A DNA stretch of 64,000 nucleotides from Mangifera indica (taxonomy: Eukaryota; Streptophyta; Magnoliopsida; Sapindales; Anacardiaceae), in the NCBI RefSeq assembly GCF_011075055.1, contig NC_058152.1:8990001-9054000 (forward strand), written 5' to 3'. Below are positions 1-11,334 of the stretch, one piece after another. A program made the translations under genes and the position numbers. Below the pieces are notes generated by a model, which was not told the DNA's origin, ran no database searches, and saw only the letters and a list, made by a program, of their open reading frames with translations. Position 1 is the stretch's first letter, and each line of letters opens with the position of its first letter.

Positions 1-355
1 TTTTTCTCAGAATGAAATACCCCATGAATTTTGGCGAGATTTGAGAAAAGGAAATCAATTAAATTACCCATTTTTTATGGGTATTAAAAAATTTATCTCT
101 AATTTTGGGGTTTAAATAAAAATACTCATATTTTAAAGGATTTAAACAAAAATACCCTAAATATCTAATAAAATACCAAAACTACCTTTCTTTTATTCTA
201 TATAAATAATATTTATTTTTTTTATCTATTAACATTATTTATTTTTTTTTATCTATTAACATTCTATATAAATAATACAATTTTACTCATCATCCAAGAG
301 AGATTTCTAGAGAGAGAAAAAAATTCATGATCAAGATTTCGAGCAAGAAAAAAAG

Positions 356-1976
356 TGTTAAAATATGCCCTAAAAACCAATCGGTTTGTTGGTTTTAAAG
401 GTTATATATCTTGCATATATATTATTAATAAAAGAAGAGTTATGTCATATTTCACATATTTTTTGTCACTTTTATATCTATGTTGTAGTTGTATATAACA
501 TCCATATTAGTTACATGCATATGACATGTGAAATGTCCCGATGAGTTTTAATAAACGTCATCAAATCGATCCTGCATAGACAATCTGTTTGGGCAATAGT
601 ATTGTATAGTGGATGTGTGCTATATCACCACAATATATCAGTGGATGATATTAGACATGGTGGATGTACACATAGGTAAACAATAGAACTGTTTGATGAT
701 TAGAGAATTGGTCAAAAGTTATTATATTATATTGTTTATCAAACGTGACCACTGAACGATGATCACATGGGCATTAATATATAGTCAATGATATATCGTA
801 AATCATACTAGTGTATAAATCCTTTGACTTGAGATATCACAGTTGTACTTCGTTTCGAAATGTATGATTCATACAGTGTATACCACGAGGCTAATCATGT
901 TTCGTTCAGAAGCCGCTTTGATCATATGTTGCTTGAGAGAGGGACAAGTGATGATCATACAGGGATCCGTCAGCTCGACTGCTCTCTAGTTCCCATACGA
1001 ATATCGAGAAATATGAAAATTTAAGATACTGGCCAATATAGATAAAAGACCACATAAAGAGAGTTTCGATGTGGCACGTTATGATGTATTATTTGATATT
1101 CGAAAAGATTAAATATTATATTTTGATATTGCATGAATCCAAATTTAATTAGGATGTTATGACGGAGGGATTAGACTAGATGGTAAATGTGAGTAAAAAA
1201 TGTTTATTTGATATTATATGAAGCTTGTACTTCATTGTGAAGTAAGAGTTATGGAATATTGCTAGATGACACCACATGATCAATGGGAGCTTCATTTTGT
1301 AGCAAAAAATAAAGTATATCGGTTAACGATAGTTTTAGGTTATACAGTGATATAATGAAACGTATAATCCAATATGAGGCTCACGACTACGTCACTATAA
1401 ACCTTGAAGGTCACACCCATATTTCAAGGAAGAAATCGTGTTATGAAGCTGAAAATATTTATCCATAGTTCGCTAGCACTTTCCGAGGATAAAAATTATG
1501 CTTTTCAAATAAGATTCGGAAAATGGGCAAAATTGTCATTTTGCACCTTTTAAATTGTTTAGAAAGTTGCATAAATAATTTTAGGCACAAATTATTCAAC
1601 ATGTTTCAAATTATGACTTACTCTTAATGATCAACTAATGAGAATTAGACACATGATTTAACTTGATAAATATCAAGTTTTAATTTAATAAATGAGAGAA
1701 AAATATAGAAAATAATATACATTTTTCTTCTTCTTCTTCTTTTGCGGGGAAAGCTTCCATTTTTCTTCCTTTTTCTTCCTTCAAGGGTGCAAGTTAAGAG
1801 ATCATTTATTTTAGTGATTCAAGTTTCCTAACTTCAAATCAAATTACAAGGTACAAAGTAGTTTACATATTTCTATGTTTTATTTTTTGAAACAACATGT
1901 AAATTTTATATTACCATTGTTACATATGATGTGAACATGATATAAAAACCATTAATTTTCTTGCCAAAATCTTACA
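356..1976 (+). mobile_element. Solo LTR of a Ty1/copia-like retrotransposon
   Basis: The segment begins TGTTAAAATATGCCC and ends CTTACA (TG...CA) and is flanked by the direct repeat AAAAG at 351-355 and 1977-1981, a 5-bp target duplication. In the complete MULE the two flanks are contiguous (a run of A and G, then the GATATCGA block), so the segment is an insertion. Its interior has no coding sequence. Part of it (about 740-830) resembles the LTR of the copia relic near 43.8 kb, including the block ACATGGGCATTAAT. At 1621 bp it is long for copia. The class is inferred from the ATATGCCC start and this resemblance. Confidence 0.8.
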
Positions 1977-2093
1977 AAAAGTTCATGATATCGAGGTATT
2001 TATATGTATTATAACTTCAATCGTTATTATTTTATTGATAATACAATTATATGTGGGGTTTTATATAATAAATTAGAGTTTTGTATAAAAATT

Positions 2094-2335
2094 ATAGGGG
2101 GTATTTTATAATTATTATAGTAGTAAAAGGTGAAATGATATTTTTACAATAAAGGGTGTTAGAGATATTAGATAATATTCGGGGGTAAAATAATTTTTAT
2201 AATAAGGGGTGTTAGAGATATTAGATAATATTTAAGGGTAAAATGATATTTTACAATATAGGGGTGTTAGAGATATTAGATAATATTTAAGGGTAAAATA
2301 ATATTTTACAATATAGGGGTAAAATGATATTTTTA
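2094..2335. repeat. Subterminal tandem repeats of MULE copy A (~55 bp unit)
   Basis: About four units of roughly 55 bp, each containing GTGTTAGAGATATTAGATAA followed by a GGGTAAAATRATATTTTACAATA-type tail. Diverged homologues occur inverted near the right end of the complete MULE (about 42080-42240). They are therefore part of the element rather than a local microsatellite. Confidence 0.75.
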
Positions 2336-2639
2336 AAAATTAGTATTACATTAATCAAAATGTATTAATTGTCACAATATGCAATAAAATTATATAATAG
2401 GTGTAATTGTGTAATAAAAATAAAATCACGAGATTCAAACTTAATAATAAAATAATATAACACAAATCTGTAAATATTATTGTTGGTCATGTTATTTATA
2501 TTGATTATATATTTTATTATAGAATTAATTTAAATGGTTGGATATGCTTCAATTAGATATAAGGGGAAATGGATAGAAATGAGTGACAATGTAATAAAAT
2601 ATGTTAGAAGTAACAGGAAATTGATTGAAATTCCAGAGC

Positions 2640-3633
2640 ATACGATATTCCAGGGATTAATCCAAGTGGTGAGCAAAAAGTGTAACATAAATTGAAGGAT
2701 ATTTAACATTTAGATAAGTATAAAATCAAGACATCTTGACGACGACATCCGTATTGAAATGTCTAATGATGAAGATGTTGAAGTTCTTAATGATCTATCT
2801 AACCTCTTTAATGATGATAGTTATGAGGTTTAACAAGTAGATGAGGGTTTACAAGGTGGTGAGCTGAGTAATTATCCAAAAGATCAGAAGATTGGTTTAA
2901 GAGAGATTCAAAATATTAGGATCAACCAAAACAAGAATTTTCTGAGAAAAACTTTGCATACTTAAATGATGTTCATGTTGATATATTGTATAGTGTAGAA
3001 AAATTTGTTCATGGCAATGAAGAAAAATTTCCAGATTGGAGTGAATTTGATGGAAAGTTTATGCATGATATTCCCATCGAGGAACTAGAGTTTGAAGAAA
3101 AAACACATTTTAATGAAAATTTTAGAGGTACAAGTAGTTTCCCACAAATAAATCCTGATGGTGGGAATGTTCGTATTGATGCATTTCATTGGTACCACCT
3201 TTTTTTGACCAGCTTTCTACATCTAGAAGCCTAAGAGTGCAAAAAGATGGTGATTCTCTAAAAATTGGTACATTATTTTCAAGTAAATAATATGTCATTG
3301 ATGTGATAAGTCAAGATGCTTTTAAGAAGGGATATCAGTTTAGAGTGCACAAGTTAGACACACTCAAATAGGAGGTTAAATGTCGCAATAAACAATGTAA
3401 GTGGCATGCATGGGTAATTAGGGTAGGAGAAAGTGACAGTTTTGAACTATATCTATGGATAGCCAACACACATGTCTAAGAGATCAAACGTCTTCAAACT
3501 TGGAGGTACGTCCTATTACATCTTAATAGTATGAGGTTCTTGGTAGTGGCAAATACGATGGTGTGGTCGACCTTTCAGAGCGAATATGTACATGTAAAAA
3601 ATTTCAACTATTATAGATTCCTTGCATGCATGT
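2640..3633 (+). pseudogene. MULE transposase (MURA-type) relic, internally deleted
   Basis: The conceptual reading gives an acidic N-terminal region (ISNDEDVEVLNDLSNLF), then the MuDR-type N-terminal domain (FRVHKLDTLK, CRNKQCKWHAW). After a deletion, the C-terminal SWIM zinc finger appears (CxC...CMH near 3590-3630). Several in-frame stops and frame shifts break it. Against copy B the sequence equivalent to 8530-9644 is missing, with CAAA microhomology at the join, which removes the whole DDE core. It is closely similar to copy B and more diverged from the minus-strand copy near 40 kb. Confidence 0.75.
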
Positions 3634-4652
3634 TGTAACATCCCTCCCCAAAAGTACCACCCACCAAAAGAGAAATATTACGAATTAATATCCGAAGTGT
3701 CTATTATTTTTATTTTTTATTTTTTAAAAAAATACTTTAAACTGAATACATCACTAAAAGTGTTTAGAAATTATTCTAAAAAAACTGAAAATTTAGAAGC
3801 GAATAAAAAATGTATATATCTCATATGAAAACTCATCTGAAACATCTAAGATCATGGAGTAATCATATAATACCCCTAGATACAACTATACAACTATCTG
3901 AGTAAGGCCAAAAATCAATAGTATCATATGTATGTAATAAAAACCATAGGTAACCAGCCCCAGCTTAGGTCTATCTTCGCTGACCTGACCCTGCCTTGCA
4001 GCTACCTCGATCACCCATACCTACAATCATAAAAGAAAAGGGAGTGAGAGATAAAAATACTCAGTAAGGGGAAAAAACTAAGTAAGCTATCTCCTTTCCT
4101 ATTTTAACTCACTCTCGGGACTTAATCTCACATCATAACCTCCATAAGAAATTGAGGGGATAATTTAGTTCATTCTTTACTATTTGAGTCATACTTTGTC
4201 CCATCTGGTGTCTATTTGATAATTTTTGAAAGACAACTATAAGAATTTGGCACTTTTCTAAGCTCGAGCTCTTTTCCTTTCTCTCACTATACTATTTTTG
4301 AATCTGAATTATGCTCTACTACGAGCGAACCCTACTATGGGTCTATGTCTTACTATAGACGTGCCCTACTATAGGTAGTGTAGTGTAAAATACCCCCTCA
4401 TAGTTCATATCATGCATGCGGGGCTTATATCTTACTAATCTTGCTTCCATCTAAAACTATCTATAACTCATCAGATCATACTCTTGGGACAACCCCCGAA
4501 TCTTGAGCCTTAACTTCCTTTTCTTGTTTTTCTTTCTTTTCTTCTTATTTTCTTTTTCTCTCATTTCTTTCCTTTCTTTTCCTTTCCTTTTTCTTTTCCT
4601 TTTCTTTCTTTCTTTCTTTCCAAAAACTGTGAAATATTGTTTACGGGACTAC

Positions 4653-5200
4653 TCATTTGGTAGGATAGTTTTTTTTTCATACAATTTAATAGTTCAAACG
4701 GTCTCTAATTCATACAAGCTATATATCGTTGGAAAGATGATTCAAACAGCTTTGCAGCAAGCTATAATAGAACTCATGATTCATCAGATAAGGTAGTCAA
4801 AACATGAGATGAAATCAGTGGCAAAACCTATATTTCCTGTTTATTTGGGTAAAATAGTCTTTTTGGTTCATACAATATTTAACAGTCCAAACGGTCTCTA
4901 ATTCATACAAGCTATATATTATTGAAAAGAGGATTCAAATATCTTTTCAACAAGCTATAATAGCACTCATGATTCATCAGATAAGGCAGCTGAATGAATT
5001 TAGTGGCAAAAAATTTATTTACTATTTATTTGGTAAGACATTTTTTTTGTTCATGCAATTTAATAGTTCAAACGGTCTCTAATTCATACAAGCTATATAT
5101 CATTTAAAAGATAATTCAAAGAGATTTTCAACAAGCTATAATAGCACTGATGATTCATCAGATAAGATAGTCAAAACGTGAGACGAAATCAATAGTAAAA
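4653..5200. repeat. Three tandem ~187-bp repeats inside the gypsy LTR
   Basis: The block AAACGGTCTCTAATTCATAC followed by AAGCTATATAT occurs three times. The CAT that opens each unit lies at 4678, 4869 and 5052, spacings of 191 and 183 bp. Each unit also carries AAGCTATAATAG and GATTCATCAGATAAG. Such repeats inside an LTR usually lie in U3 (inference). Confidence 0.85.
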
Positions 5201-5710
5201 CTGTAAATATAATTCAACTCTCTGCTATGAACAAAATCACACACATATATACCCCAAATGGCAAAACAACATTTCTCAACTTCAAAATCATCATTTATAA
5301 CATAGAGCCAATGAACCAAAAGCATAAAACATGAAACATATAAAGGATAATATCACTCACTTTGTTTTAAGCCAATCTTTGCTAAGTTGACTCTCTCCTC
5401 TTTGTATTCCTCCTCTTGTCACCAAAACCACCTTAAATCAACACCAAAACACTAACATATTCATATAATATGCATCCAATATATATAAACATAGGTAAAG
5501 GGAAAGGAAAGAAATCTTTTGGTTACCATGGCTTCCAAAGTGCTTTCCCTTCTTTTCCTTCCTTATTTATCTTCCAAAACTCTTCCAAATCACTCACTTT
5601 TCTTCAAAAACACAACAAAAAAAGGAAGAAAACTGTCTTCTTCTGGAAGAGATGGGAGAAGATGGAAAAAAACTTAAAATGTTGTTTTTTTGTCTTTTCT
5701 CTCTTTAGAG

Positions 5711-5733
5711 ATATGGATATATATATATGTGTA

Positions 5734-5800
<67 letters not shown>
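5711..5800. repeat. Compound (TG)n/(TA)n microsatellite
   Basis: A short (TA)n, then (TG)n, then a long (TA)n run to about 5800, inside the gypsy LTR. It is simple sequence; reading frames across it are artefacts. Confidence 0.9.
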
Positions 5801-5804
<4 letters not shown>

Positions 5805-6185
5805 TTAAAACTGAAAATATCTCAAAACATGGTCAAAAGACATAAATGCCCCTATAACATGTCTGAGGGTATTACAACTCTTCCCTCCACACAAGAATTT
5901 CGTCTTCAGAATTCATAAAAATAGCTCTGGATACTTCTCCTTCATGGTCTGCTCCATTTCCCAAGTAGTCTCCTCTATTTTCTAGTATATATATATATAT
6001 ATTTAAAACTGAAAATATCTCAAAACATGGTCAAAAGACATAAATGCCCCTATAACGTGTCTGAGGGTATTACAACTCTTCCCTCCACACAAGAATTTCG
6101 TCTTCAGAATTCATAAAAACAGCTCTGGATACTTCTCCTTCATGGTCTGCTCCATTTCCCAAGTAGTCTCCTCTATTTTCTAGTT
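5790..6185. repeat. 198-bp tandem duplication across the gypsy PPT/LTR junction
   Basis: Bases 5790-5987 and 5988-6185 are nearly identical. Each holds the LTR start (TGTAATACCC, minus), the polypurine tract and the polyprotein tail (TTWEMEQTMKEKYPELF). The TA-rich edge suggests slippage or unequal exchange at the microsatellite. The duplicated LTR start at 6074 is a second copy, not another LTR. Confidence 0.85.
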
Positions 6186-6212
6186 TATCCATAAGACTTT
6201 TACTAGAGGAAT

Positions 6213-6765
6213 CTATTGGTTCCTTAGTTGCTTAATTCTCTTATCAAGTATCTGAATCGGTCTTTCTTTATAACTAAGGGCTTGTGATAACTGAACATCA
6301 TCTGTATTCATGACCTGGGAATGATCACCAAGGCACTTCCCAAAAGATGAGATATGAAATACATCATGAATTCGATCCATACTGGTTGGTAAGGCCAATC
6401 TGTAAGCCACTTTACCAACTCTCTCAATTATCTCATATGGACCAATAAATCTAGGAGTTAACTTTTCTTTCTTTCCAAATCTCCTCAAATGCTTGAATGG
6501 TGCAACCTTTACAAAGACAAACTCACCCACGTTGAATTCCAAGTATCGACATCGATGGTCTGCATAACTTTTCTGTCGATCCTAGGCCTGTTTCATTCTT
6601 TGCCTGATCAACTGGACATCATTAATCATTTTTTAGGTCAATCAGGCCTAAGGGATCGGGATAACATATCTTTCTCTCCTATCTCATCCCGGTAGAGAGG
6701 AGAACAACACCTCTTACCATATAATGCCTTATAAGGTGTCATCTGAATAAGGTTCATTTTAAGGT
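6213..6765 (-). pseudogene. Ty3/gypsy integrase C-terminal fragment
   Basis: The minus strand reads a diverged QMTPYKALYGKRC segment (from about 6765), a damaged linker with stops, and then an open stretch. That stretch contains GEFVFVKVAPFKHLRRFGKK, LTPRFIGPYEIIERVG, VAYRLALP and IHDVFHIS. These are the conserved blocks of the integrase C-terminus of plant Ty3/gypsy polyproteins. It continues to SYKERPIQILDKRIKQLRN. Upstream polyprotein domains are missing, so it cannot be functional. Confidence 0.85.
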
Positions 6766-6791
6766 GTCATCTTAAAATGAACCTTATTCAG
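6743..6791. repeat. Inverted duplication (20-bp arms) at the gypsy breakpoint
   Basis: CTGAATAAGGTTCATTTTAA at 6743-6762 is repeated as its exact reverse complement at 6772-6791, with a 9-bp spacer. The left arm is gypsy integrase sequence, so the right arm is a copied, inverted piece. This marks the rearranged end of the element. Confidence 0.85.
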
Positions 6792-7190
6792 GTTTGGCTT
6801 GAATCAACTCCGCTCCTATGAATATGTTGAAGAGGTTTAGTAATGCTTATAGTCTCGTTGTCTGCTAAGAGGAATTTTGGACATCGATATTGAAGAGTTT
6901 ATTGCATGGGCTGGGTAACTACTTTCAAAGCTCCACCTTGTGGATATGACCTTCAATGCCATCATTCGTAAGATGGGCTGCCCTAGTTTTAAGGTGCCTC
7001 CCTCCCACTATAACCTTTATACAATGTTTTTTTCTCCTAACTACGTCTTTTTATTCTTCCAATATTCTAACAATTGAAGGATGGTTGCAGAGATGGCGGT
7101 TAGAGTTAGATATAAGTTTGAGGTATAGTATCGAGACCTAGGCCTGGGCCAGGGCCGCCCCCTTGTTGTGTCTAGGTGATTGTTACAATT
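6792..7190. other. Unassigned sequence between gypsy fragment and TPI fragment
   Basis: Short open stretches only, with no recognisable domain. It joins the rearranged gypsy end to what is probably the 3' flank of the TPI fragment. Confidence 0.4.
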
Positions 7191-7447
7191 AACCCATTTA
7201 CTTTCCATCAGACATAATATTGACGAATCTAGAAACTAATAAACAAAATGAAAACGAGAGCACATGCACCTAAGCATAAATTAGGCATGGTAAAAGAAAG
7301 AGGAAGATTTATTCCTGAACAAACTTCAGTAACAACTGCTTATCTAAACACAAAGGCATAACTTATTCCTCAGAAAAGTATGCACTGAATTCTATACCTC
7401 CCAAAATGAAAGCTTCCTCGACCCAGCATGACATGCATAAAACAAGA

Positions 7448-8375
<928 letters not shown>

Positions 8376-9810
8376 TCAGTTTAGAGTGCACAAGTTAGAC
8401 ACACTCAAATAGGAGGTTAAATGTCGCAATAAACAATGTAAGTGGCATGCATGGGTTATTAGGGTAGGAGAAAGTGACAGTTTTGAACTATATCTATGGA
8501 TAGTCAACACACATGTCTAAGAGATCAAATATCATCTCATCATAGGCAAGTAGGGGCCTAAGCTTTAGGGTAAATTTTGAATCTAGATATATATTGGTTG
8601 TGTTTATTGATCAAAGGAGATCATTGTGGACATCGCTGACCAATATAAAATTGATAGATCATATGCTCAAGCATAACGGATGAGAAATTGGACACTTCAA
8701 TCATTGAGAGACATACCAAAAGAGTCGTTTATGTTGTTGTTAAAGTATTGTTACAATTTAGTACGTTGTAATTTGAAAATTGTGACACATACACTAACAA
8801 ATGAGCAAGAATGATTTAAATACTTTTACATGACATTGGGTTGTAGTATCTATCCATTCCAACAACATATTCAACCAACCATTTGTATTGACGTTGCCTT
8901 CTTAAAGGGTAGATATCTGAGTCAATTATTTATTGCTATTGCATTAGATGGTAATAATCAGATATGCGTATTGGCTTTTGACATCGATCTCAAGGAAGAT
9001 TATGACATATGGTGTTGGTTTTTAACAAAGTTAAAGGATTGTTTGGGTGAGATACCTCATTTAGCAATGATTTCTAATCGACATATCAGTATATTTTCTA
9101 TAATGGTTGAAATATTCCCAGGTGTGCACTATGGTTGTTATTATCATCATCTTCACTTTAACATACGATCTAAGTACAAGAAGAATGCAAAAGTCATGTG
9201 GATGTATTGGAAAGCAACTAAGACATACACGGAGTATGAATTTCAAGAGATAATGAATTCATTATCCTATGTGCACCTTGATGCAACAATATATTTGTGT
9301 GAGGTGGGTTTCGATCAGTGGGCAAAGACATATTTCTCAAGACATAGGTACAATAAATGACTAACAATATTGCTGAGTCGTTTAATGTATTTGTTAGACA
9401 TGTTCGAGGTTTACCCATTATTATGCTTATCGAGTTCATTAAAGGTACATTACAGCATTGGATTTATGAAAGGAGAAATCATGCAAGTAAATACATATTC
9501 AATATTATAAAATGTTATAAATGTGTTTATGTATACTTATATTTAATTACTTACCATATATGTTTGTATTTATATGATTTGCAGATACTTGTACTAGTCT
9601 GATAAAACCTTGGGTAGAGGAAAAGATTGTCAAACGTATACAAATGTCTTCAAACTTGGAGGTACGTCCTATTACATCTTAATAGTATGAGATTCTTGGT
9701 AGTGGCAAATACGATGGTGTGGTCGACCTTACGGAGCGAATATGTACATGTAAAAAATTTCAACTATTTTAGATTCCCTGCATGCATGTTGTAACATCCC
9801 TCCTCAAAAG
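8376..9810 (+). mobile_element. MULE copy B, internal fragment
   Basis: This near-identical relative of copy A begins at TCAGTTTAGAGTGCAC, fused to the TPI exon, and runs to the SWIM region at 9789. It ends with 21 bases (TGTAACATCCCTCC...CAAAAG) that match the gypsy LTR terminus at 3634-3654 at all but one position. It keeps the 1115 bp deleted from copy A. Both MULE ends are missing. Confidence 0.8.
8830..9789 (+). pseudogene. MULE transposase core and SWIM finger, decayed
   Basis: An open stretch 8830-9357 encodes the MULE transposase domain: ICIDVAFLKGRYLSQLFIAI, DLKEDYDIWCWFLTKLKDCL, then MISNRHISI, HYGCYYHHLHFNIRSKYK and the EFQEIMNSL helix. In the MuDR/MULE family the second catalytic Asp lies in an ISDRH-type motif; here it is Asn (AAT at 9076-9078), so the DDE triad is broken. 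A frame change at about 9357 is followed by NNIAESFNVFVRHVRGLPI, then an intron-like stretch and the SWIM motif (CTCKKFQLFRFPCMHV, 9745-9789). Confidence 0.85.
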
Positions 9811-11137
9811 ATCGTTATTTCCAACAACACGAAACCGTATACCTAGCCACATATTTCGCACTCTCTCTAACCTGTTCTCATTTTCTTTGATTTTGGCTTG
9901 AAGGGCATTCCCATCTTTACAGTGACGTAAAACATTTTTGTTTAAAACTAAAAAAGTTGGGTAATTTCATTTTGCACTCCTGAATTTTGAATAATTTAAT
10001 TAATTTCCCTTTGAAAAATGGATTCAAATTATAATCAATAATTTTCTAAGTCGTTTGCAGTAGCAATTTCAATCATACAATCAATCTTATTTCTTGGTCA
10101 ATCAATAGGCAATATTAATAATTAATGTGACTAAGACTACGTAATTGGTTATGTGAGAGCTCATGAATGAATTGATTGGTCAAAATGAAATTAAGGCATG
10201 TATCTAGAATTGACTTCTTGGTTCAAATGCACGCTGCAATAACTGAATACGAGACTCAAGAAACTTAGATGAGAAGCAACATTTGGGTACGATGTGGTGC
10301 AAACTAAACGGCAAGGGGTTGCGGGGAAATTGAAGTTCATAACAATGTAAGGTAAAACTTCACCTATTGGGTTAGTTAGTGTGACTTTCACTTATTATCT
10401 AGCCCAGGTTTGAAACTTCCAAAATTATAAACTAAACTAAAGGGTTTTCGGACTTTTAGCTCTAGTCAAAAGAGACTAATATAATAATTAAACATATCCA
10501 TCTCTAACTCTTACCTACCACTGCTTTTGGATTATATTATCTAATATATTCCAAAAATAGAAGTGCGGTTAGGTATGCTTCCTTTAAGCCGTGCCGATTT
10601 GACCATGAATGTCTATACACGTTCTCGAAGCTCCATAAATTTCAGTTAGGTTTGAAATTAAATTACATTGATGACCACACGTTTAAACCATCGGTAGTTA
10701 GAATAATTTATTTATTTATTAACTATTGTAAAATTACGTGTTCTCAAGAAATAATTATAAATAATCATAATTGGTGTAAAACCCTAATGAATCTACAGTC
10801 TAAAGGAATTTTTAATTAGAATTTTTTATCATAAAATATAAAATATTTCTATATAAAAAATATCATGAAATGAATCTCATCTCAATTGTTCCATTTTTGT
10901 GAATTTCCGTGAAAGTTAGTCTTGTTTCATCTCTACTAAATGCAGGCCGCAATTATTGAATATGATAGAAATTTTGCCCGCAATTAATATATGTTAGATC
11001 CTTTAATAATACAATATTCTTATGACTTGCAAATGAAGTAAATAATTGTTTCAACAGCAATGTAAACACATTAAATACATTACATATTAATTTTAGAAAA
11101 TATAGTCATTTTTCTTGACTTAAGGGGAGGCACACCA
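9811..11137. other. Intergenic, no gene seen
   Basis: AT-rich sequence with short random open frames and no recognised domain or terminal repeats. Confidence 0.5.
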
Positions 11138-11161
11138 CCCCCCCCCCCCCCCCCCCCCCCC
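11138..11161. repeat. Poly-C tract, 24 bases
   Basis: An uninterrupted run of 24 C, continued as C-rich CTCTCCCCTCC, about 175 bp upstream of the LRR gene start. Sequencing length error is possible in such a run. Confidence 0.85.
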
Positions 11162-11334
11162 TCTCCCCTCCGCTTTATATTTTGAGCATCATATTTCTCT
11201 CAATTGTTTTTGCTCTCTTCTTATCCTTTCCTCTCAATTCTTCTTTAATCTATTTATCTTTTCATATTTGTTTATTATCTTTTCATATTCTTCTTTAATA
11301 TATTTAGATGTAGCAAAGGCGCCTAATTTAGTTA

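Larger units (their letters stand above)
50..3633 (+). mobile_element. Mutator-like element (MULE), copy A, 5' part
   Basis: Bases 50-190 match, in reverse complement, the right end of the complete MULE at 33493-42664: both share an end with AATTAAATTACCC, then TTTTGGGGTTTAAAT, then TTAAAGGATTTAAACAAAA. This marks a 5' terminal inverted repeat. Downstream come the same AT-rich subterminal repeats and a transposase relic reading rightwards. The element is broken three ways: by a solo LTR (356-1976), by an internal deletion at 3488/3489, and by a Ty3/gypsy LTR entering at 3634. No 3' end of this copy is seen. The 9-bp target duplication cannot be tested because the other end is missing. Confidence 0.8.
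3634..5876 (-). repeat. 3' LTR of the Ty3/gypsy fragment (~2.24 kb)
   Basis: The LTR is bounded by TG...CA ends: TGTAATACCC at 5876 just after the polypurine tract, and TGTTACA at 3634 (minus strand). It contains a threefold tandem repeat, pyrimidine-rich tracts (about 4515-4620) and a TG/TA microsatellite. The start is placed by the adjacent polypurine tract. The end is placed by the abrupt loss of homology to MULE coding sequence. Confidence 0.65.
3634..6765 (-). mobile_element. Ty3/gypsy retrotransposon, 3' end only
   Basis: On the minus strand the order is integrase C-terminal region (6765-6213), polypurine tract GGAGGGAAGAGT, then a 3' LTR starting TGTAATACCC at 5876 and ending GGATGTTACA at 3634. 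It lies inside the SWIM region of MULE copy A; the MULE base run CATGT (3629-3633) directly precedes the LTR end. The 5' LTR, gag, protease and RT are absent. The right end is rearranged into an inverted duplication at 6743-6791. Confidence 0.75.

Noticed and set aside
2094..2335. Regularly spaced repeats considered as a CRISPR array
   Set aside because: The units are contiguous AT-rich tandem repeats without unique spacers, in a plant nuclear transposon.
5470..5918. Two plus-strand open frames of 112 and 63 codons with long Ile/Tyr repeats
   Set aside because: The repeat peptides are translations of the (TG)n/(TA)n microsatellite inside the gypsy LTR.
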